Shown here: positions 41,123 to 49,498 of the stretch, piece after piece
Position numbering within the stretch: the first letter of the stretch is position 1
Layout of the letters: each line of letters opens with the position of its first letter
Assembly: GCF_030009775.1 (NCBI RefSeq)
Contig: NZ_JASCTH010000024.1
Span: 1-64,000, forward strand
Length of the DNA: 64,000 nt
Direction of reading: 5' to 3'
Source of the DNA: Actinoplanes sandaracinus
GTDB taxonomy: Bacteria > Actinomycetota > Actinomycetes > Mycobacteriales > Micromonosporaceae
The notes under the pieces: generated by a model
The model's database searches: none
The model's input: only the letters and a program-made list of their open reading frames with translations
Told to the model about the DNA's origin: nothing
Program-made: the position numbers and the translations under genes

Positions 41123-42331
41123 ATGCGTTCCGAACATCTGGTCACCGTGATCGGCATCGGCGCCGGCGGGTGGCCGGACCTCTCCGGTGCGGCACAGAGC
41201 ATCCTGACCGACTCAGAGGTGGTGCTCGGCAGCGCGCGCCAGCTCGATCTGCTGCCGCCAACGGTCACCGCGCGCCGCGTCCCGTGGCCGTCTCCGCTGG
41301 TCACAGCCCTTCCCGGGCTGCTGGAGGCGGAGACCGGCCGCCGGGTGTGCGTGCTCGCCAGCGGTGACCCGATGTTCCACGGGATCGGCGCCACGCTGAC
41401 CCGGATCCTGGGCGCGGACCGGCTCCGGGTCCTGCCGCACCCGTCGTCGGTGTCACTCGCGGCCGCCCGGCTCGGCTGGGACCTGACCTCGGCAGACGTG
41501 GTGAGCTTAGTCACCGCGCCGGTGGAGATCCTGGGCCGGGTGACCAATCCCGGACGGCGAATCCTGGTGCTCTCGGCCGGCGCCCGCACCCCGGCAGCGG
41601 TGGCCGCGTGGCTGGCCGCTCACGGGTACGGGTCGGCCACGATGACCGTTCTTGAACAGCTCGGCGGCCCCGGTGAGCGACTGGTCACGGGAACCGCGGA
41701 CGGGTGGGCGCTGCCGGACGGCGACCCGCTCAACGTGGTGGCGATCGAGTGCGGGAACGGCCCCGTTTCGCCGGCTGTGCCCGGGCTGCCGGATGACGCA
41801 TACCTGGGTGACGGCCAGCTGACCAAGCGTGAGGTGCGGGCGGTCACCCTGGCCACGCTCGCCCCGGCGCCCGGCGAACTGCTCTGGGACGTCGGCGCCG
41901 GCTCCGGCAGCATCGCCGTCGAGTGGATGCGCGCCCACCCCGCCTGCCGGGCGGTCGCCGTCGAGTCGTCGGCCGAGCGGGTCGCCACCATCACGGCGAA
42001 CGCGGCGGCGCTCGGTGTGCCCGGGCTGCGGGTGGTGCACGGCCGTGCCCCCGAAGCCCTCGACGGACTCCCCCAGCCCGACACGATCTTCATAGGAGGC
42101 GGATTGACCCGCGACGGAGTGCTGGACCGTTGCCTTGCCGCGCTGCGCCCCGGCGGCCGGCTGGTGGCGAACGCGGTGACGGTCGAGTCGGAGGCGGTGC
42201 TGGCGGCCGCGTACGCGAGGCTCGGCGGTGAGCTGAGCCGGGTCACCGTGCAGCGCGGCTCGCCGGTCGGCGGTTTCACCGGGTGGCGTTCGTTCATGCC
42301 GGTGACGATCTGGTCGGTGGTGCCGCGATGA
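41123..42331 (+). CDS. cobL: precorrin-6Y C5,15-methyltransferase (decarboxylating)
   Basis: A 402-residue fusion of CbiE and CbiT. The CbiE half (TVIGIGAGGWPDLSGAAQSI, VCVLASGDPMFHGIGATLTR) methylates C5 of precorrin-6B. The CbiT half (DDAYLGDGQLTKREVRAVTL, LLWDVGAGSGSIAVEWMRAH, IFIGGGLTRDGVLDRC) decarboxylates and methylates C15. It belongs to corrin-ring synthesis for vitamin B12. ATG 41123 lacks a ribosome site but lies 7 bases after TAGGTT (41111-41116), so transcription may start at the ATG. ATGA overlap with cobM. Confidence 0.95.
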   Translation: MRSEHLVTVIGIGAGGWPDLSGAAQSILTDSEVVLGSARQLDLLPPTVTARRVPWPSPLVTALPGLLEAETGRRVCVLASGDPMFHGIGATLTRILGADRLRVLPHPSSVSLAAARLGWDLTSADVVSLVTAPVEILGRVTNPGRRILVLSAGARTPAAVAAWLAAHGYGSATMTVLEQLGGPGERLVTGTADGWALPDGDPLNVVAIECGNGPVSPAVPGLPDDAYLGDGQLTKREVRAVTLATLAPAPGELLWDVGAGSGSIAVEWMRAHPACRAVAVESSAERVATITANAAALGVPGLRVVHGRAPEALDGLPQPDTIFIGGGLTRDGVLDRCLAALRPGGRLVANAVTVESEAVLAAAYARLGGELSRVTVQRGSPVGGFTGWRSFMPVTIWSVVPR

Positions 42332-43071
42332 CCGTGCACTTCATCGGCGCCGGCCCGGGCGCCGCCGATCTGATCACCCTGCGCGGGCACCGGCTGATCG
42401 CCTCGTCGCCGGTCTGCCTCTACGCCGGCAGCCTGGTTCCGGAGGAACTGCTGGAGGCCTGCCCGCCCGGCGCCCGCAAGGTCGACACCGCGAAGCTGAA
42501 CCTCGACGAGATCATCGCCGAGATGGTGGCCGCGAACTCCTCCGGTGCGGACGTCGCCCGGCTGCACTCCGGCGACCCGTCGGTGTTCAGCGCGGTCGCC
42601 GAGCAGATGCGCCGCCTCGACGCGGCCGGTGTGCCCTACGACGTCACGCCCGGCGTGCCGGCGTTCGCCGCGGCGGCCGCCTCGCTGGGCCGCGAGTTCA
42701 CCGTGCCCGAGGTCGCGCAGACGGTGATCCTGACCCGCACCGCGGAACGGGCCACCGCCATGCCGCCCGGCGAGGATCTGGCCACCCTCAGCGCCAGCCG
42801 GGCCACCATGGTGCTGCACCTGGCGGTCCAGCGGATCGGCCCGGTGGTGGCCGAGCTGATCGGCAACTACGGCGCGGACTGCCCGGTCGCGGTGGTCGCA
42901 CGGGCCTCCCGGCCCGACGAGCTCATCCTGCGCGGCACGCTCGCCGACATCGCGGCCAAGGTCGATCAGGCGGGGGTACGCCGTACCGCGGTGATCGTGG
43001 TCGGAGCGGCCCTGACCGCCGGGCAGTTCCCGGACAGCCACCTGTACTCCACGGACCGCTGCCGGTCATGA
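42328..43071 (+). CDS. cobM: precorrin-4 C11-methyltransferase
   Basis: A 247-residue SAM-dependent tetrapyrrole methylase. The glycine-rich start VHFIGAGPGAADLITLRGHR is followed by CLYAGSLVPEELLEACPPGA, ARLHSGDPSVFSAVAEQMRR and VTPGVPAFAAAAASLGREFT, all family blocks. TVILTRTAERATAMP is specific to CobM/CbiF. It adds the C11 methyl in corrin synthesis. It sits between cobL and cobK with ATGA overlaps on both sides, making a tightly coupled operon. Confidence 0.95.
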   Translation: MTVHFIGAGPGAADLITLRGHRLIASSPVCLYAGSLVPEELLEACPPGARKVDTAKLNLDEIIAEMVAANSSGADVARLHSGDPSVFSAVAEQMRRLDAAGVPYDVTPGVPAFAAAAASLGREFTVPEVAQTVILTRTAERATAMPPGEDLATLSASRATMVLHLAVQRIGPVVAELIGNYGADCPVAVVARASRPDELILRGTLADIAAKVDQAGVRRTAVIVVGAALTAGQFPDSHLYSTDRCRS

Positions 43072-43793
43072 GGGTCCTGCTGCTCGGCGGGACCACCGAG
43101 GCGCGGCGGCTGGCCGGACTGGTCGCCGGCGAGTTCACCGTGGTCACGTCTCTGGCCGGGCGGACCACGGATCCGCTGCTCCCGGCCGGCGAGGTGCGGA
43201 TCGGCGGGTTCGGCGGAGTGGACGGGCTGGCCGGCTATCTGCGGGACGAGCGGATCGACGTGGTGGTCGACGCGACCCATCCGTTCGCGGCGACGATGAG
43301 CGGGCACGCCTTCGACGCGTGCGCTGCGCTGGGCGTACCCCTGCTGATCCTGCGAAGGCCCGGCTGGACCGCCGGGGCGGGCGACGAGTGGCACCGCGTC
43401 GCGTCGCTGCCGGAGGCGGCGCAGACGCTGCCCCGGCTCGGCCGCCGGGTGTTCCTGACCACCGGACGGCAGGGCCTCGCGCTCTTCGCCGGGCTGGACG
43501 GATGCTGGTTCCTGGCCCGCTCGGTGGAACCACCGGCCGGGGTGATGCCGCGTCACCTGGAGGTGTTGCTGGACCGGGGGCCGTTCACCGTCGAGGGGGA
43601 ACGGGAGCTGATCACCCGGCATCGCATCGACGTGCTCGTCACCAAGGACAGCGGCGGAGCCGACGCCAAGCTGGTGGCTGCTCGTGAGCTGGGCGTTCCG
43701 GTGCTGATGGTCAACCGGCCACCGGCGCCGCCGGCCACGACGGTGTCCACAGCGGACGCCGCAGTGTCGTGGTTACGTGCCCGGGGCCGCTGA
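43068..43793 (+). CDS. cobK: precorrin-6A reductase
   Basis: A 241-residue NAD(P)H enzyme (CobK/CbiJ). Motifs: VLLLGGTTEARRLAGLVAGE, VTSLAGRTTDPLLPAGEVRI GGFGG, VVVDATHPFAATMSGHAFDA, RRVFLTTGRQGLALFAG and VLVTKDSGGADAKLVAAREL. It reduces precorrin-6A to 6B, the direct substrate of CobL, so the three genes catalyse neighbouring steps. Other corrin genes are absent from the window. Confidence 0.95.
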   Translation: MRVLLLGGTTEARRLAGLVAGEFTVVTSLAGRTTDPLLPAGEVRIGGFGGVDGLAGYLRDERIDVVVDATHPFAATMSGHAFDACAALGVPLLILRRPGWTAGAGDEWHRVASLPEAAQTLPRLGRRVFLTTGRQGLALFAGLDGCWFLARSVEPPAGVMPRHLEVLLDRGPFTVEGERELITRHRIDVLVTKDSGGADAKLVAARELGVPVLMVNRPPAPPATTVSTADAAVSWLRARGR

Positions 43794-43846
43794 AACACGA
43801 CAACGCGGGGGCTGCGCGGCGGGCGTCACGGTGCGACGCTCGACAC

Positions 43847-44608
43847 ATGTCCGGACGCGCGCTGCATGCCGAACTCGCCGCGGTGCGCGCGCTGGTGGCG
43901 GGCGCGCGGGCCGGGATCACCGAGACGGAGGACACCGGTCAGGTCTGGATCCGCACCGCGTGCGCGCGGCTGAACGCGCTCGACGGGCTGCTCGCCGAGG
44001 CGGCGGGAGTGCCTGCCGCGCCGGTGCGGGTGGCCGCGCTGACGGTGATGACGTTTCTGGTGGTGGCGGGGCCGGCGGCACTCGCCACGGCGATGGGTCT
44101 CGGCGGCGCCGGGGTTCTCGTGGCGTCCGGCTTGGCCCTGGTGATCGGAGCCGCGGCGATGCCATCGGCCGGCTGCCGGGTGTTCGCCCTGGTCGGCCGG
44201 CGGCGGCTCGCCCTCACACCCCGGCCGGCGGCGCTCGCGCCAGAACCGGCCGACGCGCCGGAACTGGCCAGTCCACCGAGGCCGCCCAATCCGCCCGACC
44301 TAGCCAACCCGCCGACGTCGACCGATCCGCCGAGGCCGACCGATATACCCGACCTAGCCAACCCGCCGACGCCGGCCGATGTGCCGGGGCTGGCCGATGT
44401 GCCGGATGCGCTTCTCCATGCCCGGGTGCGGTTGGTCTCCGCGGCTCTGCGGCACGTGGGCGCCGACAGCTGGACGGCTCCTCAGTTGCGCCGGGCGATT
44501 CGCACCGACCCGGTGACCCGCCGCCTGGCCCACGCCGACCAACTGCTCTGCCAGGCGATCGACTGCGTCGAGCGCTGTCTCGGCGACCGGAGGAAGGACC
44601 TGCTGTGA
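43847..44608 (+). CDS. hypothetical membrane protein with proline-rich tandem-repeat linker
   Basis: A 253-residue protein of unknown function. A helical N-terminus (ALHAELAAVRALVAGARAGI) precedes a pair of membrane helices at about residues 62-105 (VRVAALTVMTFLVVAGPAAL, GGAGVLVASGLALVIGAAAM). A Pro/Asp/Thr-rich linker follows with a repeated PDLANPPT unit (residues about 150-175). The protein ends with a helical domain (LLHARVRLVSAALRHVGADS). ATG 43847 is the most plausible start because the upstream frame is arginine-rich and unlike coding. GTGA overlap with the next gene; the two resemble each other in plan. Confidence 0.62.
   Translation: MSGRALHAELAAVRALVAGARAGITETEDTGQVWIRTACARLNALDGLLAEAAGVPAAPVRVAALTVMTFLVVAGPAALATAMGLGGAGVLVASGLALVIGAAAMPSAGCRVFALVGRRRLALTPRPAALAPEPADAPELASPPRPPNPPDLANPPTSTDPPRPTDIPDLANPPTPADVPGLADVPDALLHARVRLVSAALRHVGADSWTAPQLRRAIRTDPVTRRLAHADQLLCQAIDCVERCLGDRRKDLL
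44294..44371 (+). repeat. intragenic 54-base tandem repeat unit
   Basis: A 24-base segment beginning CCCGACCTAGCC recurs exactly at 44294-44317 and 44348-44371, a period of 54 bases or 18 codons. It encodes the repeated PDLANPPT element and keeps frame, so copy number could vary without breaking the gene. Confidence 0.8.
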
Positions 44609-45186
44609 CGCGTGCTCTGGTCCGCCATGATCCGTTCTCCGGCGAAGCCCGGCCCCGGCTGCGCCACCTCGACCGCGACCTCGACGCCGTGATCACCGAC
44701 GCGCAGAGCCGGGACTGGTCGGCGGACCGCCCGGACCGGGTGGTCTTCGCCCGCCTCGGGCAGACCCGGCATCAGGTGCGGTCGGCCGCCGGGCGGCGCG
44801 GGACGCCACGCCCGCCGGCCGACCCGGTCGCGGTCCTGACCGGAGTCACGGCCGGCTGTCTGACGGCCGGCGCGGTGCTGCTCGCCGCCGGCGCCCCGGG
44901 GGTCCGGCCGCTGCCTCTGGCACTCACGGCCGTCGCCGGCCTGTGGGCGGCGCTGACCGCCGTCGCCGTGCTGCGTCACCTGCGCCGCCGCTGGGACCGC
45001 ACCGCCACCGCCGGTCCGGCGCCGATCGACGACCCCTATCGGTACGCCGCGTTCCGCCGCCGCATCGAGGCCTGCGCCGCCACCGCCCGCCACCACCGGT
45101 CGCACCGCCACCGGGCGGCCGCGATCGACCTGGAGTACGCCCTCGACTGGCTCGCCGCCGCACAGAGCGAACTCCACCGCCGCTGA
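44605..45186 (+). CDS. hypothetical membrane protein, partner of preceding gene
   Basis: A 193-residue protein. The N-terminal soluble part (RHLDRDLDAVITDAQSRDWS, DRVVFARLGQTRHQVRSAAG) leads to two membrane helices at about 78-122 (LTGVTAGCLTAGAVLLAAGA, LALTAVAGLWAALTAVAVLR) and a His/Arg-rich C-terminal helix (ATARHHRSHRHRAAAIDLEY). The GTG start overlaps the preceding stop and has GGAGGAAGG upstream. Two-helix plus soluble-helical design mirrors the previous protein. Function is unknown. Confidence 0.62.
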   Translation: MTRALVRHDPFSGEARPRLRHLDRDLDAVITDAQSRDWSADRPDRVVFARLGQTRHQVRSAAGRRGTPRPPADPVAVLTGVTAGCLTAGAVLLAAGAPGVRPLPLALTAVAGLWAALTAVAVLRHLRRRWDRTATAGPAPIDDPYRYAAFRRRIEACAATARHHRSHRHRAAAIDLEYALDWLAAAQSELHRR

Positions 45187-45360
45187 ACCCACTCCACAGG
45201 CCATCACCGCCAAGCCGCCACACAGACCCAACCCCAAAGGCCGCCACCGGCGCCGAACCCGCCCCGACGGGTCGCCGCAGCCGGGTCGCCGCGGGCGCGG
45301 CTGTCACCTTCGGATCGGCTCGTTCGTCCCCTTCGAGTAACGGCGACCGAAGGAGCACGA

Positions 45361-46098
45361 ATGAAGATCGTTGTGGTGGGCGGCACCGGGCAGACCGGAC
45401 GACTGCTGGTCGAGGCCCTGGGCGCACGCGGCCACGAGGCGGTGCCGGCGTCACCATCGACCGGTGTAGACGCCTTCGGCGGCGCCGGCCTGGAGGACGC
45501 CCTCACCGGCGCCGACGTGGTGATCGACGTCACCAACCCGCCGTCACAGGACGAGGCCGAGGCGACGGCGTTCTTCCGGACCACCTCGGCGAACCTGACC
45601 GCCGTCGGGTCGAAGACCGGCGTCCGGCACCACGTGGTGCTGTCGATCATCGGCTTGGAGGAGGCCTCGGACCTGGCCTACTACCGGGCGAAACTGGCCC
45701 AGGAGGCGGCGGTCCGCGCTGGCGGGGTGCCTTGGACGATCGTCCGGGCCACTCAGTTCTTCGAGTTCCTGGACGTGCTGATCCAGGCCAACACCCGAGG
45801 TGACGAGATCCACCTCTCACCGCTGCGGCTCCAGCCGATCGCCCTGTCCGACCTCGTCGACTACCTGACCAGGATCGCCGAGTCGGAGCCGGCCGACGGC
45901 ACGGTCGAGGTGGCCGGCCCGGAGGCGCTGACCCTCGACGAGGCTGGTCGCCGCCTGGCGGCTCCCGGCCGACAGGTGATCAGCGACGGCAAGCCGTTCT
46001 TCGGCGCGGACATCCCGGTCGACGCCCTCGTCGCGGGGCCGACGGCCCATCTCGCCCCGACAACCCTGGCGAAGTGGCTCGCCGCCCGCACGGCCTGA
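45361..46098 (+). CDS. NmrA-like NAD(P)-binding protein
   Basis: A 245-residue atypical short-chain dehydrogenase. The nucleotide loop KIVVVGGTGQTGRLLVEALG is at the very start. GADVVIDVTNPPSQDEAEAT, HHVVLSIIGLEEASDLAYYR (with the YxxxK-like YYRAK) and PWTIVRATQFFEFLDVLIQA follow. This group acts as redox sensors or reductases of quinones and similar compounds. ATG 45361 follows GAAGGAG. It stands alone; the 174 bases before it hold nothing identifiable. Confidence 0.85.
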   Translation: MKIVVVGGTGQTGRLLVEALGARGHEAVPASPSTGVDAFGGAGLEDALTGADVVIDVTNPPSQDEAEATAFFRTTSANLTAVGSKTGVRHHVVLSIIGLEEASDLAYYRAKLAQEAAVRAGGVPWTIVRATQFFEFLDVLIQANTRGDEIHLSPLRLQPIALSDLVDYLTRIAESEPADGTVEVAGPEALTLDEAGRRLAAPGRQVISDGKPFFGADIPVDALVAGPTAHLAPTTLAKWLAARTA

Positions 46099-46102
46099 CA
46101 CC

Positions 46103-46320
46103 CCAGCCGTATCTCAAGCACCCCGCCACACACGCACAACCCGCGGGAACGACGGCTCACCCGCCCGGCCAGCCACCAGCCGTAACCCAACCACCCCACC
46201 ACGCCCCCGAAACGCGCGCGAACGACGGCCCGCGGCACGGCCCGGCCATCCAGCCGTAGCGCCGGCGCGCCATCACGCGCTGGGAACGCGTGTGAGCGAC
46301 GGCTCGCGCGCCGTTGGAGG
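46103..46320. repeat. three imperfect tandem repeats of about 73 bases
   Basis: Units begin with CCAGCCGTA at 46103, 46176 and 46250. Each contains GCGACGGC or GAACGACGGC about 45-48 bases in. They start 4 bases after the stop of the NmrA-like gene and show no coding potential. With the homopolymer tract, this accounts for the gene-free stretch 46099-46467. Confidence 0.6.
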
Positions 46321-46382
46321 GGGCTTACGGCGAAGCGGGGGCGGCCCCCAGGCGCCCGCGGGGCGGCCCCGCCCGGGGGTGC

Positions 46383-46445
46383 GGGGGGGGGGGCGGGTGC
46401 CCCCCCACCCGGCGGCGGGCCCCCCCCCCCCCCCCCCCCCCCCCC
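46383..46445. repeat. poly-G and poly-C homopolymer region
   Basis: A run of 11 G (46383-46393) and, 26 bases further, a run of 26 C (46420-46445) lie within extreme GC sequence. They are 22 bases beyond the stop of the minus-strand PQ-loop gene. Such runs are rare and prone to slippage or assembly error. Confidence 0.85.
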
Positions 46446-46467
46446 GCGCCGGGTAGTCCGTTGTGGA

Positions 46468-47115
46468 TCAGGCGGTGGCCGGCACCAGAGCGCCGCCCCG
46501 ACGGGCGAACAGCACACCGCAGACGATCAGGGCACTGGTCAGGCCCACCAGAGCGGACGCCCACACCGCGGGCTGGCCCACGCCGACGCCGTAGACGAAC
46601 CACGAACCGCAGGCAGACGCGGCCAGGGTCCAGCGCGCCGGCGACAGCCCGGAGATGTCCTGGTTGCGGTCGCGGAGCAGGGCCAGCGGCTGCGGCACCG
46701 CCGACACCAGCGAGATCGCGGCCAGGGCGGTGCCCAGCATCGCCGCCGCCCGCGGCCCGGAGACCTGCGGCAGCGCGGCGGAGGCGGCGGTGCCCAGCAC
46801 CACGAGCAGCACACCCGCGGCGGCGCCCGCACTGGCCAGGAGCGCACGGCGGGCACGCACGGCCGGGCGGGTGACCAGCAGCGCGATGAGGATGGCGAGG
46901 CCGGTCGAGGCGCTGACCGTGTTCGTCACCACCTGGAAGCGGTCGCCGATCAGCAGCCCGTAGGTGACCCAGCCCAGCGGCATCGCGACACTCAGCATGC
47001 AAGCGGTGGCCGACAGGCCGCCGGTACGGCGGCGCACGCAGGACCGGTAGACCTGGGGCCAGGCGATGGACATGGACAGGACGGCACCGAGGAGGCCAAA
47101 GGCGTGGGTAAGCAT
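46468..47115 (-). CDS. PQ-loop / SWEET-like membrane protein
   Basis: A 215-residue protein with about seven membrane helices in two similar halves. Each half has a PQ motif: SMSIAWPQVYRSCVRRRTGG near residue 20 and LVSAVPQPLALLRDRNQDIS near 145, the latter followed by SGLSPARW, the usual continuation. PQ-loop proteins include SWEET sugar carriers and amino-acid exporters. The substrate is unknown. ATG 47115 is preferred because the fold begins there. Confidence 0.8.
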   Translation of the reverse strand: MLTHAFGLLGAVLSMSIAWPQVYRSCVRRRTGGLSATACMLSVAMPLGWVTYGLLIGDRFQVVTNTVSASTGLAILIALLVTRPAVRARRALLASAGAAAGVLLVVLGTAASAALPQVSGPRAAAMLGTALAAISLVSAVPQPLALLRDRNQDISGLSPARWTLAASACGSWFVYGVGVGQPAVWASALVGLTSALIVCGVLFARRGGALVPATA

Positions 47116-47230
47116 CGCAGAGCCGTTCGGCGCGCCCCCGCGACCGCTGACCGCTCGCACCCGACCCGCTACCGACCGCACCCACAAGGCACCCTGGAGG
47201 ACACCCACATCCTTTTGGCACAGTGGACAG

Positions 47231-48385
47231 ATGCTGACCGACGTGGACCTGCCCGCGCCCGGACTGCTCTGGACCCGCTGGGTGACGCTGAGCGCCACCT
47301 GCGCCGCCGTCGGGCGCACCGGCATGTGGTCGATCGACGGCCGTGGAGCCGGGCGCGACCACCACGACGGAAGCTGGGCCCGTTTCGCGCTGCTCGACGG
47401 ACGCCGCGCGGTGCTCTACGGCCACGATCACGAACACCGTGAGACCACCCGGGCCGACCCGGCGCTCGACCTGCTCACCGGCGCTCCCGACTGGCTGCCC
47501 TGGGACACGCTGTCGTCGCTCGCCGAACAAGACCGGCTCGGTTTCGTGGTCTGGCACGAGAGCGGCCGGTGGTCCCGGGTCCGATACCGCGACGGTCTCG
47601 GCGACGGCATGACCCGATTGGCCGGGCCGCTGCTGACCGCCGAGAGCACGCTGCGGGCGCTGACCCGGCTCGGCCCCCGGCCGGCCGCCGAGCGCCTGCT
47701 CGCCGCGGCTGTGCGCACCGAGGTCACCGGCGGTCACTTCGCCGAACTCCTGACCGGGGAGACGCCCGATCTGAGCGCGGCGATGGCCACCGCCGCGCGG
47801 GGTGGCATCGTGCCCGGCAGTTCCGTGCCCCGGATCGAGCCCGGGAAGCGGCCGCCGATGCGCCGGGTCCGCCGGCTCAGTCAGGGCGAGCACGACCGCC
47901 TCGTCTGGGCCGCCATGCGGGACTCCCCCGAGATCTCCCGGCCGGCCCCGCCGGCCACCGCCGAGTTGGACGAGCTGGTCGGCTGGCTCCAGGACCGGGC
48001 GCCGCGCTCCGACGGGCGGTGCACCCTGCTGGCGTACGCGGACGCCACCAGCTTCAGCGTGCAGCCCGGCGATCACCCGCCCGCGGACCGGCCGGGCGAG
48101 GAGCGCTACGCCGCGTTCCGGCGGCTCACCGAACTGGTCCGGGCCCTGCGCCGGGCCGAATCGGATCCGCGGTACGGCAGGTGGCTGTTCCTGCGGATCG
48201 AGACGACCGCGACCGGCGTACGGGTGGAGCGACGGTACGACTCCTGGCCGTCCTGGTGGCACGACGACGGCGTCTCCGGCCCGTGGCGCACGAACCTGCA
48301 GGAGGAGGTGGACGCCCGCCTGCCGGCCTACCGGCCGTCGTGGGTGCGCGTGCTCGACCCCGAGGTGGCCTACCGCCCGCGGTGA
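47231..48385 (+). CDS. uncharacterised 384-residue soluble protein
   Basis: No family is recognised. The N-terminal half (LLWTRWVTLSATCAAVGRTG, GSWARFALLDGRRAVLYGHD, HETTR-like HEHRETTRADPAL) looks like a small beta-rich domain with a His cluster, GHDHEH. The C-terminal part (RWLFLRIETTATGVRVERRY, DSWPSWWHDDGVSGPWRTNL) is rich in Trp. No signal or membrane segment. ATG 47231 follows GTGGACAG; the frame before it is not coding-like. It diverges from the PQ-loop gene. Confidence 0.65.
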   Translation: MLTDVDLPAPGLLWTRWVTLSATCAAVGRTGMWSIDGRGAGRDHHDGSWARFALLDGRRAVLYGHDHEHRETTRADPALDLLTGAPDWLPWDTLSSLAEQDRLGFVVWHESGRWSRVRYRDGLGDGMTRLAGPLLTAESTLRALTRLGPRPAAERLLAAAVRTEVTGGHFAELLTGETPDLSAAMATAARGGIVPGSSVPRIEPGKRPPMRRVRRLSQGEHDRLVWAAMRDSPEISRPAPPATAELDELVGWLQDRAPRSDGRCTLLAYADATSFSVQPGDHPPADRPGEERYAAFRRLTELVRALRRAESDPRYGRWLFLRIETTATGVRVERRYDSWPSWWHDDGVSGPWRTNLQEEVDARLPAYRPSWVRVLDPEVAYRPR

Positions 48386-48406
48386 CGCCGGGGATGATGC
48401 TCCCCG

Positions 48407-48718
48407 ATGGTTCACGAGGAGTCCGGGAAACGCATCAGCCCGCGCCTTCTGACCTGGCCGGATGTCGATCCGGCCGAACATCCCTTCGACCCGGCGAGCG
48501 TCCTCGCCACACCGCCCGGGAGATCTCTCCGCCGGTCCCGGCGCGGCCTGACGAGCAGCCGGCCAGGCGGCTTGAGGCCAGCGGGCCTGCGGCGGCGGGC
48601 CGGGGTCAGCGGGCCTTGCCGGCTCGCAGCAGGTCGAGGGACTTCGCGAGACGCCGGGCCCGGGTTTCGGCGGTCTTGGCCGAGGTCAACTGCTCGGCGT
48701 GCCACCGCTGATTGCTGA
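48407..48718 (+). other. possible gene fragment, antisense at its 3' part
   Basis: An ATG at 48407 opens a frame whose first 38 codons look coding (VHEESGKRISPRLLTWPDVD, PAEHPFDPASVLA). After about 48525 it becomes arginine-rich and overlaps the YdeI-like gene on the other strand. It could be the truncated start of a lost gene. Confidence 0.3.
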
Positions 48719-49055
48719 AGGACATGCCGTCCCAGAAGGCCTTGGCCTCCGGCTCGGCGGCGAGGGCCGCAGCGAGATCTTCAGGAACCTCGATGGCCCG
48801 TGGAGCTTCGTCCAGGGTTATGTCGAGGTCGTAGACCTGGCCTCCTTCGAGGCCACCGGCGGTGCGGCGCTCGGCGCTGACGCCGAGCCAGTAGGAGCCG
48901 CCCATCTTGGCGATCGACGACCGGAACTCGAACTCGCCGGCCCGGACGACGACCTTGGGCCGCCCGCCCCCACCGAGGGCGGTCACGAACTCGTCGGGAA
49001 TCTGGAAGCCGGTGGTGTTCCCCCCGGTCTTCTGCAACTCACCCCGGAACTCCAT
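48606..49055 (-). CDS. YdeI/OmpD-associated family protein with DUF1905 domain
   Basis: A 149-residue protein. The N-terminal DUF1905 barrel (MEFRGELQKTGGNTTGFQIP, YWLGVSAERRTAGG) is followed by a YdeI/OmpD-associated helical part (AIEVPEDLAAALAAEPEAKA, FWDGMSFSNQRWHAEQLTSA, KTAETRARRLAKSLDLL). The family has been linked to resistance to cationic peptides in some bacteria, but its biochemistry is not settled. ATG 49055 begins the fold. Confidence 0.85.
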   Translation of the reverse strand: MEFRGELQKTGGNTTGFQIPDEFVTALGGGGRPKVVVRAGEFEFRSSIAKMGGSYWLGVSAERRTAGGLEGGQVYDLDITLDEAPRAIEVPEDLAAALAAEPEAKAFWDGMSFSNQRWHAEQLTSAKTAETRARRLAKSLDLLRAGKAR

Positions 49056-49087
49056 GCCCGAGACGATAACCAACCGGGAGGAAGCCG

Positions 49088-49489
49088 TCAGGCCGTCACG
49101 AGGGTGAGCCCGTGATGGATTCGAAATTCGTCGAAATCCTTCACATTGAGTGTCGCCAGCGGCAGGCCGTGCACCAGGCAGCAGGCCGCAATCCACATGT
49201 CGTTCATCGGCCGCGGTCGGCCCCGCGACTCCGCGGAAGCCGAAAGCATGCCGTACATGTCGGCTACCGCATCCTCCCCCGGCAACAGCGGACATGCGGC
49301 GAGCCACCTGGCGAGCCTGGCACGTCTCCAGGTGCTCCAGTCTCGTTTATATGTCCATTTTGCAAGTTCCGCACGGCCGACGAAGGTGATTACTGGCTCG
49401 AAGCCAGCGACCTTAGCGGCGAGCACCGGCGGCATCCGATCCTTGAGGTGCGCCGAAGCAACATCTGTGTCGAAAACAATGCGTCGCAT
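49088..49489 (-). CDS. PIN-domain ribonuclease toxin (VapC-like)
   Basis: A 133-residue PIN nuclease. The acidic metal site is complete: Asp in RRIVFDTDVAS (residues 7 and 9), Glu in RAELAKW (about 40), and Asp in MNDMWIAACCLVHGLPLATL (about 96) with another in VKDFDEF. The cell target is usually tRNA or rRNA. It starts 9 bases after the stop of a 67-residue protein that is probably its antitoxin. Confidence 0.88.
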   Translation of the reverse strand: MRRIVFDTDVASAHLKDRMPPVLAAKVAGFEPVITFVGRAELAKWTYKRDWSTWRRARLARWLAACPLLPGEDAVADMYGMLSASAESRGRPRPMNDMWIAACCLVHGLPLATLNVKDFDEFRIHHGLTLVTA

Positions 49490-49498
49490 CAGCCTTGA

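Noticed and set aside
39372..41150. 592-codon plus-strand frame opposite the reductase gene
   Set aside because: Val/Arg/Gly/Asp-rich noise typical of antisense frames in high-GC DNA; no motifs.
46103..46445. CRISPR array
   Set aside because: Only three diverged 73-base units without unique spacers, and no cas genes in the window.
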